Of a stretch of DNA of 21,214 nt, positions 6,684 through 14,361 are shown in pieces. Origin of the DNA: DATFEN01 sp035691285. GTDB lineage: Bacteria; Acidobacteriota; Vicinamibacteria; Fen-336. Each line of letters begins with the position of its first letter. Position 1 is the stretch's first letter. Location of the stretch: NCBI GenBank assembly GCA_035691285.1, contig DASSJI010000290.1, positions 1-21,214 on the forward strand. Reading direction: 5' to 3'. Both the position numbers and the translations under genes were made by a program. The notes under the pieces were generated by a model. The model was given only the letters and a program-made list of their open reading frames with translations, was not told the origin of the DNA and did not search any database.

Positions 6684-7482
6684 GGCGCGCCTCCTGCCGA
6701 TGCAGCAGGCGTGGGCCGTGGCCCTGTTCAAGCGCTCGGTGCTGAAACAGCGCAAGTTCGAGCAGATCGCGCGAAGCCTCGGGCCCACCGAGGGCCTCCG
6801 CTGCCTCGACCTCGGCTCCGACAACGGCGTCATCAGCCTGCTGCTGCGCGAGCAGGGCGGCCGCTGGGCCTCGGCCGACCTCACCGAGGAGGCCGTCCAG
6901 AGCATCCGCGGCCTGGTGGGCGAGGACGTTCATCGCGCGGAGGACGCGTCCCTGCCCTTCCCTGACGCGGAGTTCGACCGCGTCGTGGTGGTGGACATGC
7001 TCGAGCACGTGCCTGACGAGGCGGCTTTCGTCCGCGAGCTCGCGCGCATCACGAAGCCCGGAGGACGCCTCGTCGTCAACACTCCCCATCTGAAGAGGAC
7101 GCTTCTGAGGCGCTTCCGGCACGCCCTGGGACAGACCGACGCGTGGCATGGTCACCTCCGGCCCGGCTACACGCCGGCGCGCCTCGCGGAGCTCTTCGGA
7201 TCCGACTTCGCTCTCGACGAGCATCGGACGTACTCGCGCTGGTTCTCGGAGCTGGTGGACGCGCTCGTCAACCTCGGCGTCGGGCGCCTGGGCAAGAAGG
7301 GCTCTGCCAAGGGAGCGGTCGTCACCGGAGCGGACGTGGCGAGGCATGCCTCGGCCTTTCGCACCTACACGATGCTCTATCCCCTGGTGGCCGGCATGGC
7401 CTCGCTGGATGCCCTCGTCCCCTGGACGTCGGGCTACATGCTCATCGCCACGGCCCGCCGCCTCGGCGAGCGGCCCGCATGA
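6676..7482 (+). CDS. Class I SAM-dependent methyltransferase
   Basis: 268-residue methyltransferase. Motif I is CLDLGSDNGVISLLL (about residues 43-57). It is followed by SADLTEEAVQ, DASLPFPDAEFDRVVVVDMLEHV and the post-motif ITKPGGRLVVNTP, the common layout of Methyltransf_11-like enzymes. The N-terminal stretch RSVLKQRKFEQIARSL is a lead-in helix. The C-terminal 100 residues hold a hydrophobic segment (TMLYPLVAGMASLDAL, then GYMLIATARR) that may sit at the membrane, suggesting a lipid-linked or polyprenyl substrate; this is inference. It overlaps the preceding methyltransferase by eight bases. The two are not close paralogs in their C-terminal halves, so a tandem duplication is not obvious. 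Confidence 0.87.
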   Translation: MPEARLLPMQQAWAVALFKRSVLKQRKFEQIARSLGPTEGLRCLDLGSDNGVISLLLREQGGRWASADLTEEAVQSIRGLVGEDVHRAEDASLPFPDAEFDRVVVVDMLEHVPDEAAFVRELARITKPGGRLVVNTPHLKRTLLRRFRHALGQTDAWHGHLRPGYTPARLAELFGSDFALDEHRTYSRWFSELVDALVNLGVGRLGKKGSAKGAVVTGADVARHASAFRTYTMLYPLVAGMASLDALVPWTSGYMLIATARRLGERPA

Positions 7483-7514
7483 CGCCGGTCATACCCCACG
7501 GCCGCGTCGGGTGG

Positions 7515-7520
7515 TGGAAT
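7515..7520 (+). promoter_or_regulatory. Possible -10 TGGAAT for the YgbA-like gene
   Basis: TGGAAT lies eight bases before ATG 7529. It departs from TAnnnT at position 2, so it is the weakest member of the leaderless set. Read-through from the methyltransferase operon across the 46-bp gap is also possible. Confidence 0.3.
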
Positions 7521-7528
7521 GATGCGGC

Positions 7529-7876
7529 ATGGGTTCGTTGAGCGGCCGCCTGCGGCGGGAGTGGCGCACCCTCGAGACGATGATCGCGTTGTTCTGCCGC
7601 GAGCTTCACGCCGGAGGGCCGCTCCTGTGCCCCGCGTGCTCGGAGCTCCACGGCTACTGCGAGCAGCGCCTCTTGCGCTGCCCGTTCGGCGCGGACAAGC
7701 CCACCTGCCTCAACTGCCGCGTCCACTGCTACCGCGCCGAGATGCGTGAGCGCGTGCGCGAGGTCATGCGCTTCGCCGGCCCCCGGATGCTCCGCCGCCA
7801 TCCCTACCTGGCGCTCATGCACCTGCTGGTGGACGGCCGGCGCGCCGCACCCGAGCTGCGCCGTCACGGGATGTAG
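7529..7876 (+). CDS. YgbA / nitrous-oxide-stimulated promoter family Cys-rich protein
   Basis: 115-residue protein of the family named after E. coli YgbA (YgbA_NO), whose genes are often under NO-responsive control in proteobacteria. The core RREWRTLETMIALFCRELH, LLCPACSELHGYC, LLRCPFGADKPTCLNCRVHCY and REVMRFAGPRMLRRHP is very characteristic. Eight cysteines (about positions 23, 34, 37, 44, 51, 60, 63 and 67) lie in C-x2-C and related pairs, consistent with metal or iron-sulfur binding; the molecular role is not settled. ATG 7529 is chosen for its family-like N-terminus. It is convergent with pepE, with 31 bases between the stops. No recognisable NsrR, NorR or Fnr-type palindrome is evident upstream. 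Confidence 0.88.
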   Translation: MGSLSGRLRREWRTLETMIALFCRELHAGGPLLCPACSELHGYCEQRLLRCPFGADKPTCLNCRVHCYRAEMRERVREVMRFAGPRMLRRHPYLALMHLLVDGRRAAPELRRHGM

Positions 7877-7907
7877 CCCGGGCCGCGAAGCAGTCGACCA
7901 GTGCGTT

Positions 7908-8612
7908 CTAGGCGCCCCTCAGGAGGCCGTCGAGCGAGGTGCCGGCCGCATGCTCCTCGGGAGCGGCGTCGCGCCGGAAGATCCGCGCGGAGCCGCCTTC
8001 GAGACGGCACGACGCGCCCTCGACCCGGAGCCACGTCCCCTCGCGCAGGCCGACCACGACGCACTCGTTCTCCTCGAGAAACTCTCGGATCCGCTCCTCC
8101 CGGGTCTCGCCCATGTGCCGGGAGGCGGGATCGGCGTCCAGGTAGTGTGGGTTGATCTGGAACGGCACCAGACCCAGAGCCTCGAAGCCGTCGGGCTCCA
8201 CGATGGGCATGTCGTTCGTCGTGCGGATCGTGGGGCAGGCCAGGTTGGTGCCTGCGCTCGCGCCCATGTAGGGCACGCCGCCCCGGGCCCGCTCGCCCAG
8301 CGCCTCGAGCAGCCCGCTCCACTGGAGCGTGCGCAGCAGCCGGAACGTGTTGCCGCCGCCGACGAAGACGCCCTCGGCGGCGAGCAGCGCCTCGCGGCCC
8401 GCGGCGTCGGCGGTGATCGCGCCGAGCTCGAAGCCCCAGGCCTCGAAGCGGGCCGCGGCCTTCGCCGCGTAACTCGCGCGATCCTTGAGCGCGAAGGGCA
8501 CGAAGGCCAGCCGGCGAGCCTTCCCGAAGAACTCGCGCACGGCGTCCTGGGCGTGGTCGAGATAACCGGCGCCGTGGTTGGTCGAGTTGCTGAGGAGCAG
8601 GAGCCGCGTCAC
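7908..8612 (-). CDS. pepE: Alpha-aspartyl dipeptidase (peptidase E, S51)
   Basis: 234-residue cytoplasmic serine peptidase that cleaves dipeptides with N-terminal aspartate. It starts with the family's LLLLSNSTNHGAGYLDHA, then has FVGGGNTFRLL (about 83-93) and the nucleophile elbow YMGASAGTNLACPTI with Ser119. NDMPIVEP follows with Asp134, then FQINPHYLDAD with His156. These correspond to Ser120, Asp135 and His157 of the Salmonella/E. coli enzyme. Length matches the family (about 230). The GTG start at 8612 forms a GTGA overlap with the stop of the GGDEF gene, so it is co-translated with that regulator. A link between the two is not obvious. Confidence 0.93.
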   Translation of the reverse strand: MTRLLLLSNSTNHGAGYLDHAQDAVREFFGKARRLAFVPFALKDRASYAAKAAARFEAWGFELGAITADAAGREALLAAEGVFVGGGNTFRLLRTLQWSGLLEALGERARGGVPYMGASAGTNLACPTIRTTNDMPIVEPDGFEALGLVPFQINPHYLDADPASRHMGETREERIREFLEENECVVVGLREGTWLRVEGASCRLEGGSARIFRRDAAPEEHAAGTSLDGLLRGA

Positions 8613-10093
8613 CGCTCAGGCCGCCTCTCGTCCTTGTCGCCGTACATGCGCTCGTCGGCGAGACGGATGAGCGACTCCTTCGAGCGCGCCTCGGTCGGAT
8701 ACGTGGCGATCCCGAGCGACACGCCGATCCTGGCGTTGATGCCCTCCTCCTGCAGGAAGGTGTGCTCCTCGATCATCGAGCGCAGCTTCTCGGCCAGGAA
8801 GCGCGCGCTCTGGCCGTCGGTCTGGGGGAGGATCACGACGAACTCGTCGCCGCCGTAGCGGGCCGGATAGTCGGTGTCCCTGACCGCGGCGCGCAGCAGG
8901 AACCCCACCTCGCGGAGCACCCGGCTGCCGCGCAGATGGCCCCACTGGTCGTTGATGGGCTTGAAGCGGTCGAGGTCCACGAAGATCAGGGACAGCATCG
9001 ACTTGTAGCGGTCCACCAGCTTCAGCTCGCGCTCGAGGATCTGGTGGAAGAAGCGGAAGTTGTAGAGGGGGGTGACCTCGTCGGTGATCGAGAGCTCGCG
9101 GGTCCTCTGGAACAGCCGCACGTTCTCGAAGGCGAGTGCCACGGAGTCGGCGAGGGGCTGGACGTGGGCGACGGTGGTCTCGTCGTAGGAGGCGGCGCTC
9201 CTCGAGCCGAGACAGAGCACGCCGATGCCGCGCCCCCGCGAGTTGAGGGGCAGGATCACGTAGGAGCGGATCCCCTCCTCGAGCAGGCGCATGTCCTCGA
9301 TGTAGCGGTGCGCGTGGAGCAGGTCGGTCTGCAGGATCGCCTCGTTGTTGAGCACGACGAGCCCGGCGCCGCTGCCGACGACGGGCAGCACGGAGCCGAG
9401 GCCCCAGCCCGCGTCCTCGGGGTAGCCCGTCACCTCGATGTAGTCCCCGGATTCGTTGACGAAGCCGCAGGCCAGCCGATCGAAGTCCTGGAGCGCCTTG
9501 ATCTCCTTGGCGAAGGCCGGCACCACCGTCTTCAGGTCCATGCTGGTCGTGAGCGCGGCCGAGATGCGGTTGAGGAACTCGAGGCGCGTGGTCGTCTCGC
9601 TCAGCTCGGCATAGAGCCGCGCGTTGTCGAGGCCGGTGCCGATCAGCTTGCCGATCGCCTCGAGCAGGCCCCCTTCGGGCGGGCGCCCCGGGACCTGGTC
9701 GTGGAGCGCGACCACGCCCAACACGCAGCGCTTCGAGACGAGGGGTGCGGCCGCCAGCCAGCCACCGCCGAGGACGCGCACCATGGGCGCCGCTCGCGAA
9801 ACGGCGGCGCGGGCGAGGTCCATGGCGGCGGCCATGTCCAGGGGCGCTGTGCCGTGCTCGGCGGCGGGCCCCAGCTCACCCTCCGCATCCAAGACGAGGG
9901 TCAGGCCGCCCGCCACGCCCAAGGCGGAGACGACGCGCTCGAGGCAGGTCGCGAGCAGGCCGTGGGCCTCGCGCTCGACCGACAGCTCGTCCGCGAGGGA
10001 CACCAGGGCCCGGATCGAGCGATCCAGGTCCTGGGGCGTCGTCCCGCCGCCTTCGCGCTCCTCTGGGATCACGAGCGGCCTCACGATACCCAA
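8609..10093 (-). CDS. GAF-GAF-GGDEF nucleotide cyclase, candidate Hypr type (3',3'-cGAMP synthase)
   Basis: 494-residue soluble signalling protein. About 25-165 and 170-330 look like two GAF domains (LERVVSALG..GVVALHD; FNRISAAL-like LEFLNRISAALTT..GIGVLCLGS). The GGDEF domain spans about 336-490. The active-site loop is YGGDEF (414-418), with FVDLDRFKPINDQWGH before it. An intact inhibitory RxxD (RDTD, 405-408) lies five residues upstream of GGDEF. At the position of PleD Asp344, in the normally GHxxGDxxL segment, this protein has Ser390 (GHLRGSRVL; AGC at 8926-8924). Asp-to-Ser there is the reported signature of Hypr enzymes such as Geobacter GacA, which make cyclic AMP-GMP. The usual LTGLYNRR is also altered (VTPLYNFR). 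The start is TTG 10093 or GTG 10084, six or 15 bases after the glpD stop, with no strong Shine-Dalgarno. Confidence 0.9.
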   Translation of the reverse strand: MGIVRPLVIPEEREGGGTTPQDLDRSIRALVSLADELSVEREAHGLLATCLERVVSALGVAGGLTLVLDAEGELGPAAEHGTAPLDMAAAMDLARAAVSRAAPMVRVLGGGWLAAAPLVSKRCVLGVVALHDQVPGRPPEGGLLEAIGKLIGTGLDNARLYAELSETTTRLEFLNRISAALTTSMDLKTVVPAFAKEIKALQDFDRLACGFVNESGDYIEVTGYPEDAGWGLGSVLPVVGSGAGLVVLNNEAILQTDLLHAHRYIEDMRLLEEGIRSYVILPLNSRGRGIGVLCLGSRSAASYDETTVAHVQPLADSVALAFENVRLFQRTRELSITDEVTPLYNFRFFHQILERELKLVDRYKSMLSLIFVDLDRFKPINDQWGHLRGSRVLREVGFLLRAAVRDTDYPARYGGDEFVVILPQTDGQSARFLAEKLRSMIEEHTFLQEEGINARIGVSLGIATYPTEARSKESLIRLADERMYGDKDERRPER

Positions 10094-10099
10094 ATTCGG

Positions 10100-11539
10100 C
10101 TAGGCGCGGTAGGTCTCGAGCAACGACCGAACCTCCTCGGCCTGCCGGGCGGGGCTCCATCCGAGCTCGCCGGCCATGACGCCGGCCACGATCTCAACGT
10201 CGGCGGCCCCGGGCGGTCCCTCGGTGCCGAGGTCGAGGCGCCGCAGCATGGCGTCGGTCAGCGTGCACGCCATCTCGCCCTCGACCGCGGCGCGCGCCCG
10301 TTCGGCGAGCTCGCCCACCATCGGCCGCGCGTGGACGAGGGGCGTAACGGAGGTCCGGCAGGGCGCCGCTCGCGCGCCCAGGCGCGCGACGGCCAGGTCG
10401 ACCGCGTGCTCCGCGACGGCTCGAGCTGTCGTGTATTTCACCCCCACGGCGGTCACGAGACCGGGGACGCCGTCCGCGCGCTGGTGGTCGACGACCAGCG
10501 GGCGCGTCAGCGGCTGTCCATCAGCCGCCGTCGCCGGGACGTGGCCACGATGCACCAGGGCGACGTCGCCGCGGGCGAGGCCGGCCCAGGGGAACGCGCG
10601 CACGGCCTTGGCCAGCATCCGCTCCACGTCCGTGGGCCCAGCAAGGGTGTCCGCCGGCGCGTAGTCGGTGCCGAGCAGGGCGCGGTCGCGCCAGGGCACC
10701 AGGAACAGGAAGCGCCCCTCGCTCGAGCCGCCCACCGCGTGCCCGGCCACCACGGGACGCGTCAGGACGAGGTTGAACGCGCGCACGAGCGGCAGCGAGG
10801 CCCGCGACAAGCCGCCCCGCCGCAGCACCTCGTCCGCGCCGGGGCCTGCGGCATTCAGCACGAGCCGCGCTCGGACCTCGAAGTCGTCGCCTGTCAGCCC
10901 GTCGCGGACGAGCGCGCCTCCGACCCGCGATCCGTCGCGCAGCAGCCCGACGACTTCGGTGTGGTTCGCGACCGCGGCGCCTGCGTCGGCGGCGGCGAGG
11001 ACGAAGGCCATCGTCAGGCGCTCGCTGGACGACACCTGGGCGTCCCACCACACCGCTCCGCCCGACAGCCCCAGGGGGGGCGCGCCCGGCACCCGCTCAC
11101 GCAGCTCGTCCACCGACACCAGGCGGCTCCCGGGGATGCGCCGGTCCTTGCCCACACCGTCGTTCCGATCGCGACTCAGCCAGTCGTAGAGGCGCAGCCC
11201 GGCCGCGAAGGCCTCCCGCCCCTTCACGCCGTGGCCATAGATCGGCACCACGAAGGCCAGGGGCCGCACGAGCTCGGGCGCGATCCGCAGGAGCGTGCGC
11301 CGCTCGCGGACAGATTCCCGCAGCCGCCGGAGGTCCAGGGTCTGGAGGTAGCGCAGCCCGCCGTGGATCGTCTTCAGGCTGTTCCACGAGGCGCCCGCGC
11401 CGAAGTCCCGGGCCTCGACGAGCGCGGTCCCGAGGCCGCGCTGGGCCGCGTCCCACGCCGCTGCGGCGCCGTGAATGCCTCCCCCGACGACGAGCAGTTC
11501 GTGCTCCCGGCCGGTCAGGTTCCCGATGTCGCGCTTCAT
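10100..11539 (-). CDS. glpD: FAD-dependent glycerol-3-phosphate dehydrogenase (GlpD family)
   Basis: 479-residue flavoenzyme that oxidises sn-glycerol-3-phosphate to dihydroxyacetone phosphate and feeds electrons to the quinone pool at the membrane. The N-terminal dinucleotide-binding fold reads LLVVGGGIHGAAAAWDAAQRG (about 15-35). KTIHGGLRYLQTLDLRRLRE (about 56-75) is the strongest GlpD signature. Later segments include LVLNAAGPGADEV, GRFLFLVPWRDRALLGTDYA and GLVTAVGVKYTTARAVAEHAVD. It is slightly shorter than E. coli GlpD (about 500). A GlpA-like role or another DAO-family substrate cannot be excluded. It heads the unit glpD-GGDEF-pepE. No glycerol kinase or facilitator gene lies in the window. 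Confidence 0.9.
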   Translation of the reverse strand: MKRDIGNLTGREHELLVVGGGIHGAAAAWDAAQRGLGTALVEARDFGAGASWNSLKTIHGGLRYLQTLDLRRLRESVRERRTLLRIAPELVRPLAFVVPIYGHGVKGREAFAAGLRLYDWLSRDRNDGVGKDRRIPGSRLVSVDELRERVPGAPPLGLSGGAVWWDAQVSSSERLTMAFVLAAADAGAAVANHTEVVGLLRDGSRVGGALVRDGLTGDDFEVRARLVLNAAGPGADEVLRRGGLSRASLPLVRAFNLVLTRPVVAGHAVGGSSEGRFLFLVPWRDRALLGTDYAPADTLAGPTDVERMLAKAVRAFPWAGLARGDVALVHRGHVPATAADGQPLTRPLVVDHQRADGVPGLVTAVGVKYTTARAVAEHAVDLAVARLGARAAPCRTSVTPLVHARPMVGELAERARAAVEGEMACTLTDAMLRRLDLGTEGPPGAADVEIVAGVMAGELGWSPARQAEEVRSLLETYRA

Positions 11540-11564
11540 AGATCTCGAGCGGGAAGGCGCAGCG

Positions 11565-11570
11565 ACATTA
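11565..11570 (-). promoter_or_regulatory. Possible -10 TAATGT for glpD
   Basis: TAATGT on the minus strand, 25 bases before ATG 11539, would give a leader of about 18 bases. Only a weak GAG-type site precedes the ATG. This unit therefore looks leadered, unlike most others in the window. The 69-bp gap between cocE and glpD holds nothing else that I can recognise. Confidence 0.35.
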
Positions 11571-11608
11571 GCATCGGCGGCGCGTCGGGAGGTAGCGAAC
11601 GGTCGGAC

Positions 11609-13339
11609 CTAGGGCGCTGTCGGCAGCACGAGCCGCGACGGGTGCTTCGCGTCGAAGTGGATCGTCACGCGCGCGGAGCGCGAGCGGGAGGAGACCGTCT
11701 CGCTCTCGCCGGTGTGCAGGTTGCGCGAGAAGTGCGGCAGGAACGACGGCGTCAGCACGAGGCGCAGCCGATGGCCCGCGGCGAAGCGGTTGCCCGTCAT
11801 CAGGTCCTCGAAGCGCAGGAGCACCGGCTTCCCGGCCTCGAGGGGCTTCCGTTCCGGCCCGCCGTCGCGGTAGCTGGCGCGCATCAGGTCGAGACCGGGG
11901 CTCATCAGGTTGTAGGCCGTGCCGTCCGGCGCCACGTCGTGCAGCTTCAGCCACAAATCCGCGTCGGGCGCGTCCACCGAGACGAAGATCTCGGCACGGA
12001 TCCGCCCGATGACCGTCACGGCCTCGGTGAGCGGCCCGGTCTCGAACACGGCAACGTCGCTCCGCTCGGCGAGCGCCCGGTAGTCGTGGGCCCCTGGCGC
12101 CGGCGCGTAGCTGTCGACGACCGGGGCCTGCGGATCCGCAGCGAACGAGCGGCTTCCGGGGCGCACGTCGGCGCCCAGCCAGGCGAGCGCGCCCGCCCCG
12201 GGCCTGGGACCTGCGGAGAGCCAGAGCGTGCGCTCCACGACGCCTGGCAGCGGCCAGGCGTCGCCCGTGCGCCAACGGTCCTCGCCCATGACGAACACTC
12301 GGACGCGGGGCGGGGCCAGCGTGGGGGCGCTCCTCAGGTGGCGGTCCATGAAGTCCAGCACGAGGGCGTCGTAGTCGAGCATCGCCGCGGCGCCGAACTC
12401 GCGCTCTCCCGCGCGGGTCGATCCGATCGTCGCGATGCCGTGGATCCAGGGACCGATGACCAGCTCGGTGCGGGCATCCGCGGCGTCGCGGCGGGACTCG
12501 ACGAGCCCCAGGAAGTTCGTGAGCGCGCCTTCCGGCCCGTAGGCTTCGTCGTGCCAGCCCGACAAGTTGAGCACCGCGGCCGACGTGCGACCATAGCGAC
12601 CCCGCACCTCGGCCCAGTCCCACCAGGGATCGCCGGGCGGATGGGCCATCCAATCGAAGTAGTAGGGGGCCACGTCTCGCAGCTCGGGCAGGTCCCGCAG
12701 CGGAAGGCGCGTGCGCATGGCGTTGCCCAGCGTCTCCCACGCCTCGTCGGCCTCGGCCGCCGTCCGCGGGCCGGGAAGGCCTTTGCGACGCCGGACGTCG
12801 GGCGCGATGTTGTGCCAGATCCAGGAGATCCAGGACAGGTCGAAGACGCCGCCCGAGTGGAAGAAGTTGCGGGTCGTCGAGTACGTCATGGCGGGCGCCA
12901 TCGCCTTGAGCGCGGGCGGGGACTCGAGGGCAGCGAGCCACTGGACGGCTCCGGGATACGACAGCCCGAACGTTCCCACCTCGCCGTCCGACCACGGCTG
13001 CGCGGCCGCCCACGCGATCGTGTCGAAGCCGTCCTTGCCATCGTGGCGGTACGGCTCGAACTCGCCGTCGGACGCGTAGCGGCCCCGCACGTCCTGGAGC
13101 ATGACGGCGTAGCCGCGCTCGACGGCGCGATGGTGGAGCGAGTAGGCCCTCTCGGCGTTGTCCTTTCCGTACGGCGTGCGGTAAACGAGGGTCGGAAAGC
13201 GCCCGCCGTCGGCCGGACGCAGGACGGTCGCGCGCAGGACGACGCCGTCTCGCATCGGCACCGCGACGTTGCGCTCGATGACCGGCTCGGCCAGGGCGGG
13301 GAGAGCGACGGCGAGGCCCGCCAGTCGTCCCGCCCTCAC
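11609..13339 (-). CDS. Secreted CocE/NonD-type (S15) alpha/beta hydrolase
   Basis: 576-residue hydrolase of the X-Pro dipeptidyl-peptidase S15/CocE family; members act on peptides, esters or acylated antibiotics. The N-terminus (AGRLAGLAVALPALAEP) is a short export signal with probable cleavage after ALA. The core begins NVAVPMRDGVVLRATVLRP, YRTPYGK, VMLQDVRGRYASDGEFEP and the nucleophile motif VGTFGLSYPGAVQ, with Ser127. The likely acid is in LSGWHDEAYGPEG, and the histidine is in VIGPWIHG. The C-terminal half is the jelly-roll X-Pro_C domain (LLRFEDLMTGNRFAAGHRLRLVLT..). The GTG start at 13339 forms a GTGA overlap with the threonine aldolase stop. The natural substrate is unknown. Confidence 0.91.
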   Translation of the reverse strand: MRAGRLAGLAVALPALAEPVIERNVAVPMRDGVVLRATVLRPADGGRFPTLVYRTPYGKDNAERAYSLHHRAVERGYAVMLQDVRGRYASDGEFEPYRHDGKDGFDTIAWAAAQPWSDGEVGTFGLSYPGAVQWLAALESPPALKAMAPAMTYSTTRNFFHSGGVFDLSWISWIWHNIAPDVRRRKGLPGPRTAAEADEAWETLGNAMRTRLPLRDLPELRDVAPYYFDWMAHPPGDPWWDWAEVRGRYGRTSAAVLNLSGWHDEAYGPEGALTNFLGLVESRRDAADARTELVIGPWIHGIATIGSTRAGEREFGAAAMLDYDALVLDFMDRHLRSAPTLAPPRVRVFVMGEDRWRTGDAWPLPGVVERTLWLSAGPRPGAGALAWLGADVRPGSRSFAADPQAPVVDSYAPAPGAHDYRALAERSDVAVFETGPLTEAVTVIGRIRAEIFVSVDAPDADLWLKLHDVAPDGTAYNLMSPGLDLMRASYRDGGPERKPLEAGKPVLLRFEDLMTGNRFAAGHRLRLVLTPSFLPHFSRNLHTGESETVSSRSRSARVTIHFDAKHPSRLVLPTAP

Positions 13340-14349
13340 GCCAGCACCTCGCGGATCGCCGAGGCCGCGGCCTCGCAGTCCGCTCGCGACACGTCGTGGT
13401 GGGTCACGAGGCGCAGCGTGGTGCGGTCCATCGCCGCGGCGAGCACCTCTCGAGCCAGGAGCTTCGCCGCCGCCTCGGCCGCGCCCGCCGGGACTTGCGC
13501 CACCACGATGTTCGTCTGCGGCACGACGGTGAGAGCCCCGGGACAGGCCCCCAGGGCCTGGGCCAGCAACCGGGCGTTCGCGTGGTCGTCGGCGAGGCGC
13601 TGGATCATCGTGTCGAGGGCGACGAGGCCCGCGGCGGCCACGACGCCGGCCTGCCGCCAGCCCCCGCCGAAGAGGGAGCGGATGCGACGCGCCTCCCGGA
13701 TCCGATCCGCGGTGGACAGAAGCAGCGAACCGATCGGGCAGCACAGGCCCTTCGACAGGGCGACCATGGCGGTGTCCGCGCCGGCGACGAGCTCGCGTGG
13801 CTCGCACCCCAGGGCGATGGCGGCGTTCCACAGCCGGGCGCCGTCGACGTGCACCTTCCAGCCGAGCTCGCGGGCCGCGGCGATGGCGGCCTGCATCTCG
13901 GCGACGGTGGCCACCGTTCCGCCGGCGAGGTTGTGCGTGTTCTCGAGCACGACCATGCCGACGTCGGGCCGGTTGACCCCCGGGGGCTTCGCCGCGCCTC
14001 GCAGCAGCGCGGGCGTGAGCCTGCCGTCCGCCGTGCGGATCGGCATCGGCATGGCGCCCGACAGCGCCGCCATCCCGGCGAGCTCGTACTCGATCACGTG
14101 GCTCCGCTCGTCGGCGACGACGAGCTGGCCGGGCCGGGACAGGAGCCGGATCGCGATCTCGTTGGCCATCGTGCCCGTGGGCACGTACAGGGCGGCCTCG
14201 AAGCCGAGCAGGGCCGCCGCCTTGTCCTGCAGCCGGTTGACGGTGGGATCCTCGCCCCACAGATCGTCGCCGACCTCGGCGTCGGCCATCGCCCGGCGCA
14301 TCGCGGGCGTCGGGCGGGTCATGGTGTCGGAGCGGAGGTCGATCGGCAT
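13336..14349 (-). CDS. ltaE: Low-specificity L-threonine aldolase (PLP)
   Basis: 337-residue fold-type I PLP enzyme that cleaves L-threonine or L-allo-threonine to glycine and acetaldehyde. It begins with the diagnostic IDLRSDTMTRPTPAMRRAMADAEVGDDLWGEDPTV and continues with YVPTGTMANEIA, SHVIEYE and LENTHNLAGG. The aspartate pairing with the PLP ring is in VHVDGARLWNAA (Asp169). The Schiff-base lysine is Lys200 in ALSKGLCCPIGS. Two adjacent cysteines just after the lysine are a mild variation on the usual SKGLxAPVG. Length is normal (about 340). It lies 12 bases downstream of the TerB-like gene and overlaps the hydrolase gene by four bases. Serine hydroxymethyl-type activity or other beta-hydroxy amino acids are possible substrates. 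Confidence 0.93.
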   Translation of the reverse strand: MPIDLRSDTMTRPTPAMRRAMADAEVGDDLWGEDPTVNRLQDKAAALLGFEAALYVPTGTMANEIAIRLLSRPGQLVVADERSHVIEYELAGMAALSGAMPMPIRTADGRLTPALLRGAAKPPGVNRPDVGMVVLENTHNLAGGTVATVAEMQAAIAAARELGWKVHVDGARLWNAAIALGCEPRELVAGADTAMVALSKGLCCPIGSLLLSTADRIREARRIRSLFGGGWRQAGVVAAAGLVALDTMIQRLADDHANARLLAQALGACPGALTVVPQTNIVVAQVPAGAAEAAAKLLAREVLAAAMDRTTLRLVTHHDVSRADCEAAASAIREVLA

Positions 14350-14361
14350 GCCAGCGGGCGG

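Noticed and set aside
4208..6745. Open plus-strand frame of about 845 codons
   Set aside because: It runs antisense through the S41 peptidase and transporter genes and then out of frame through the methyltransferase gene. No motif is recognisable, so it is a high-GC shadow.
8609..10093. Reading the GGDEF domain as a degenerate, inactive cyclase
   Set aside because: The YGGDEF loop, metal-binding DLDRF and the ND of the nucleotide pocket are intact. The changes are confined to the base-contacting position and the LTGLYN motif, which fits altered specificity better than loss of activity.
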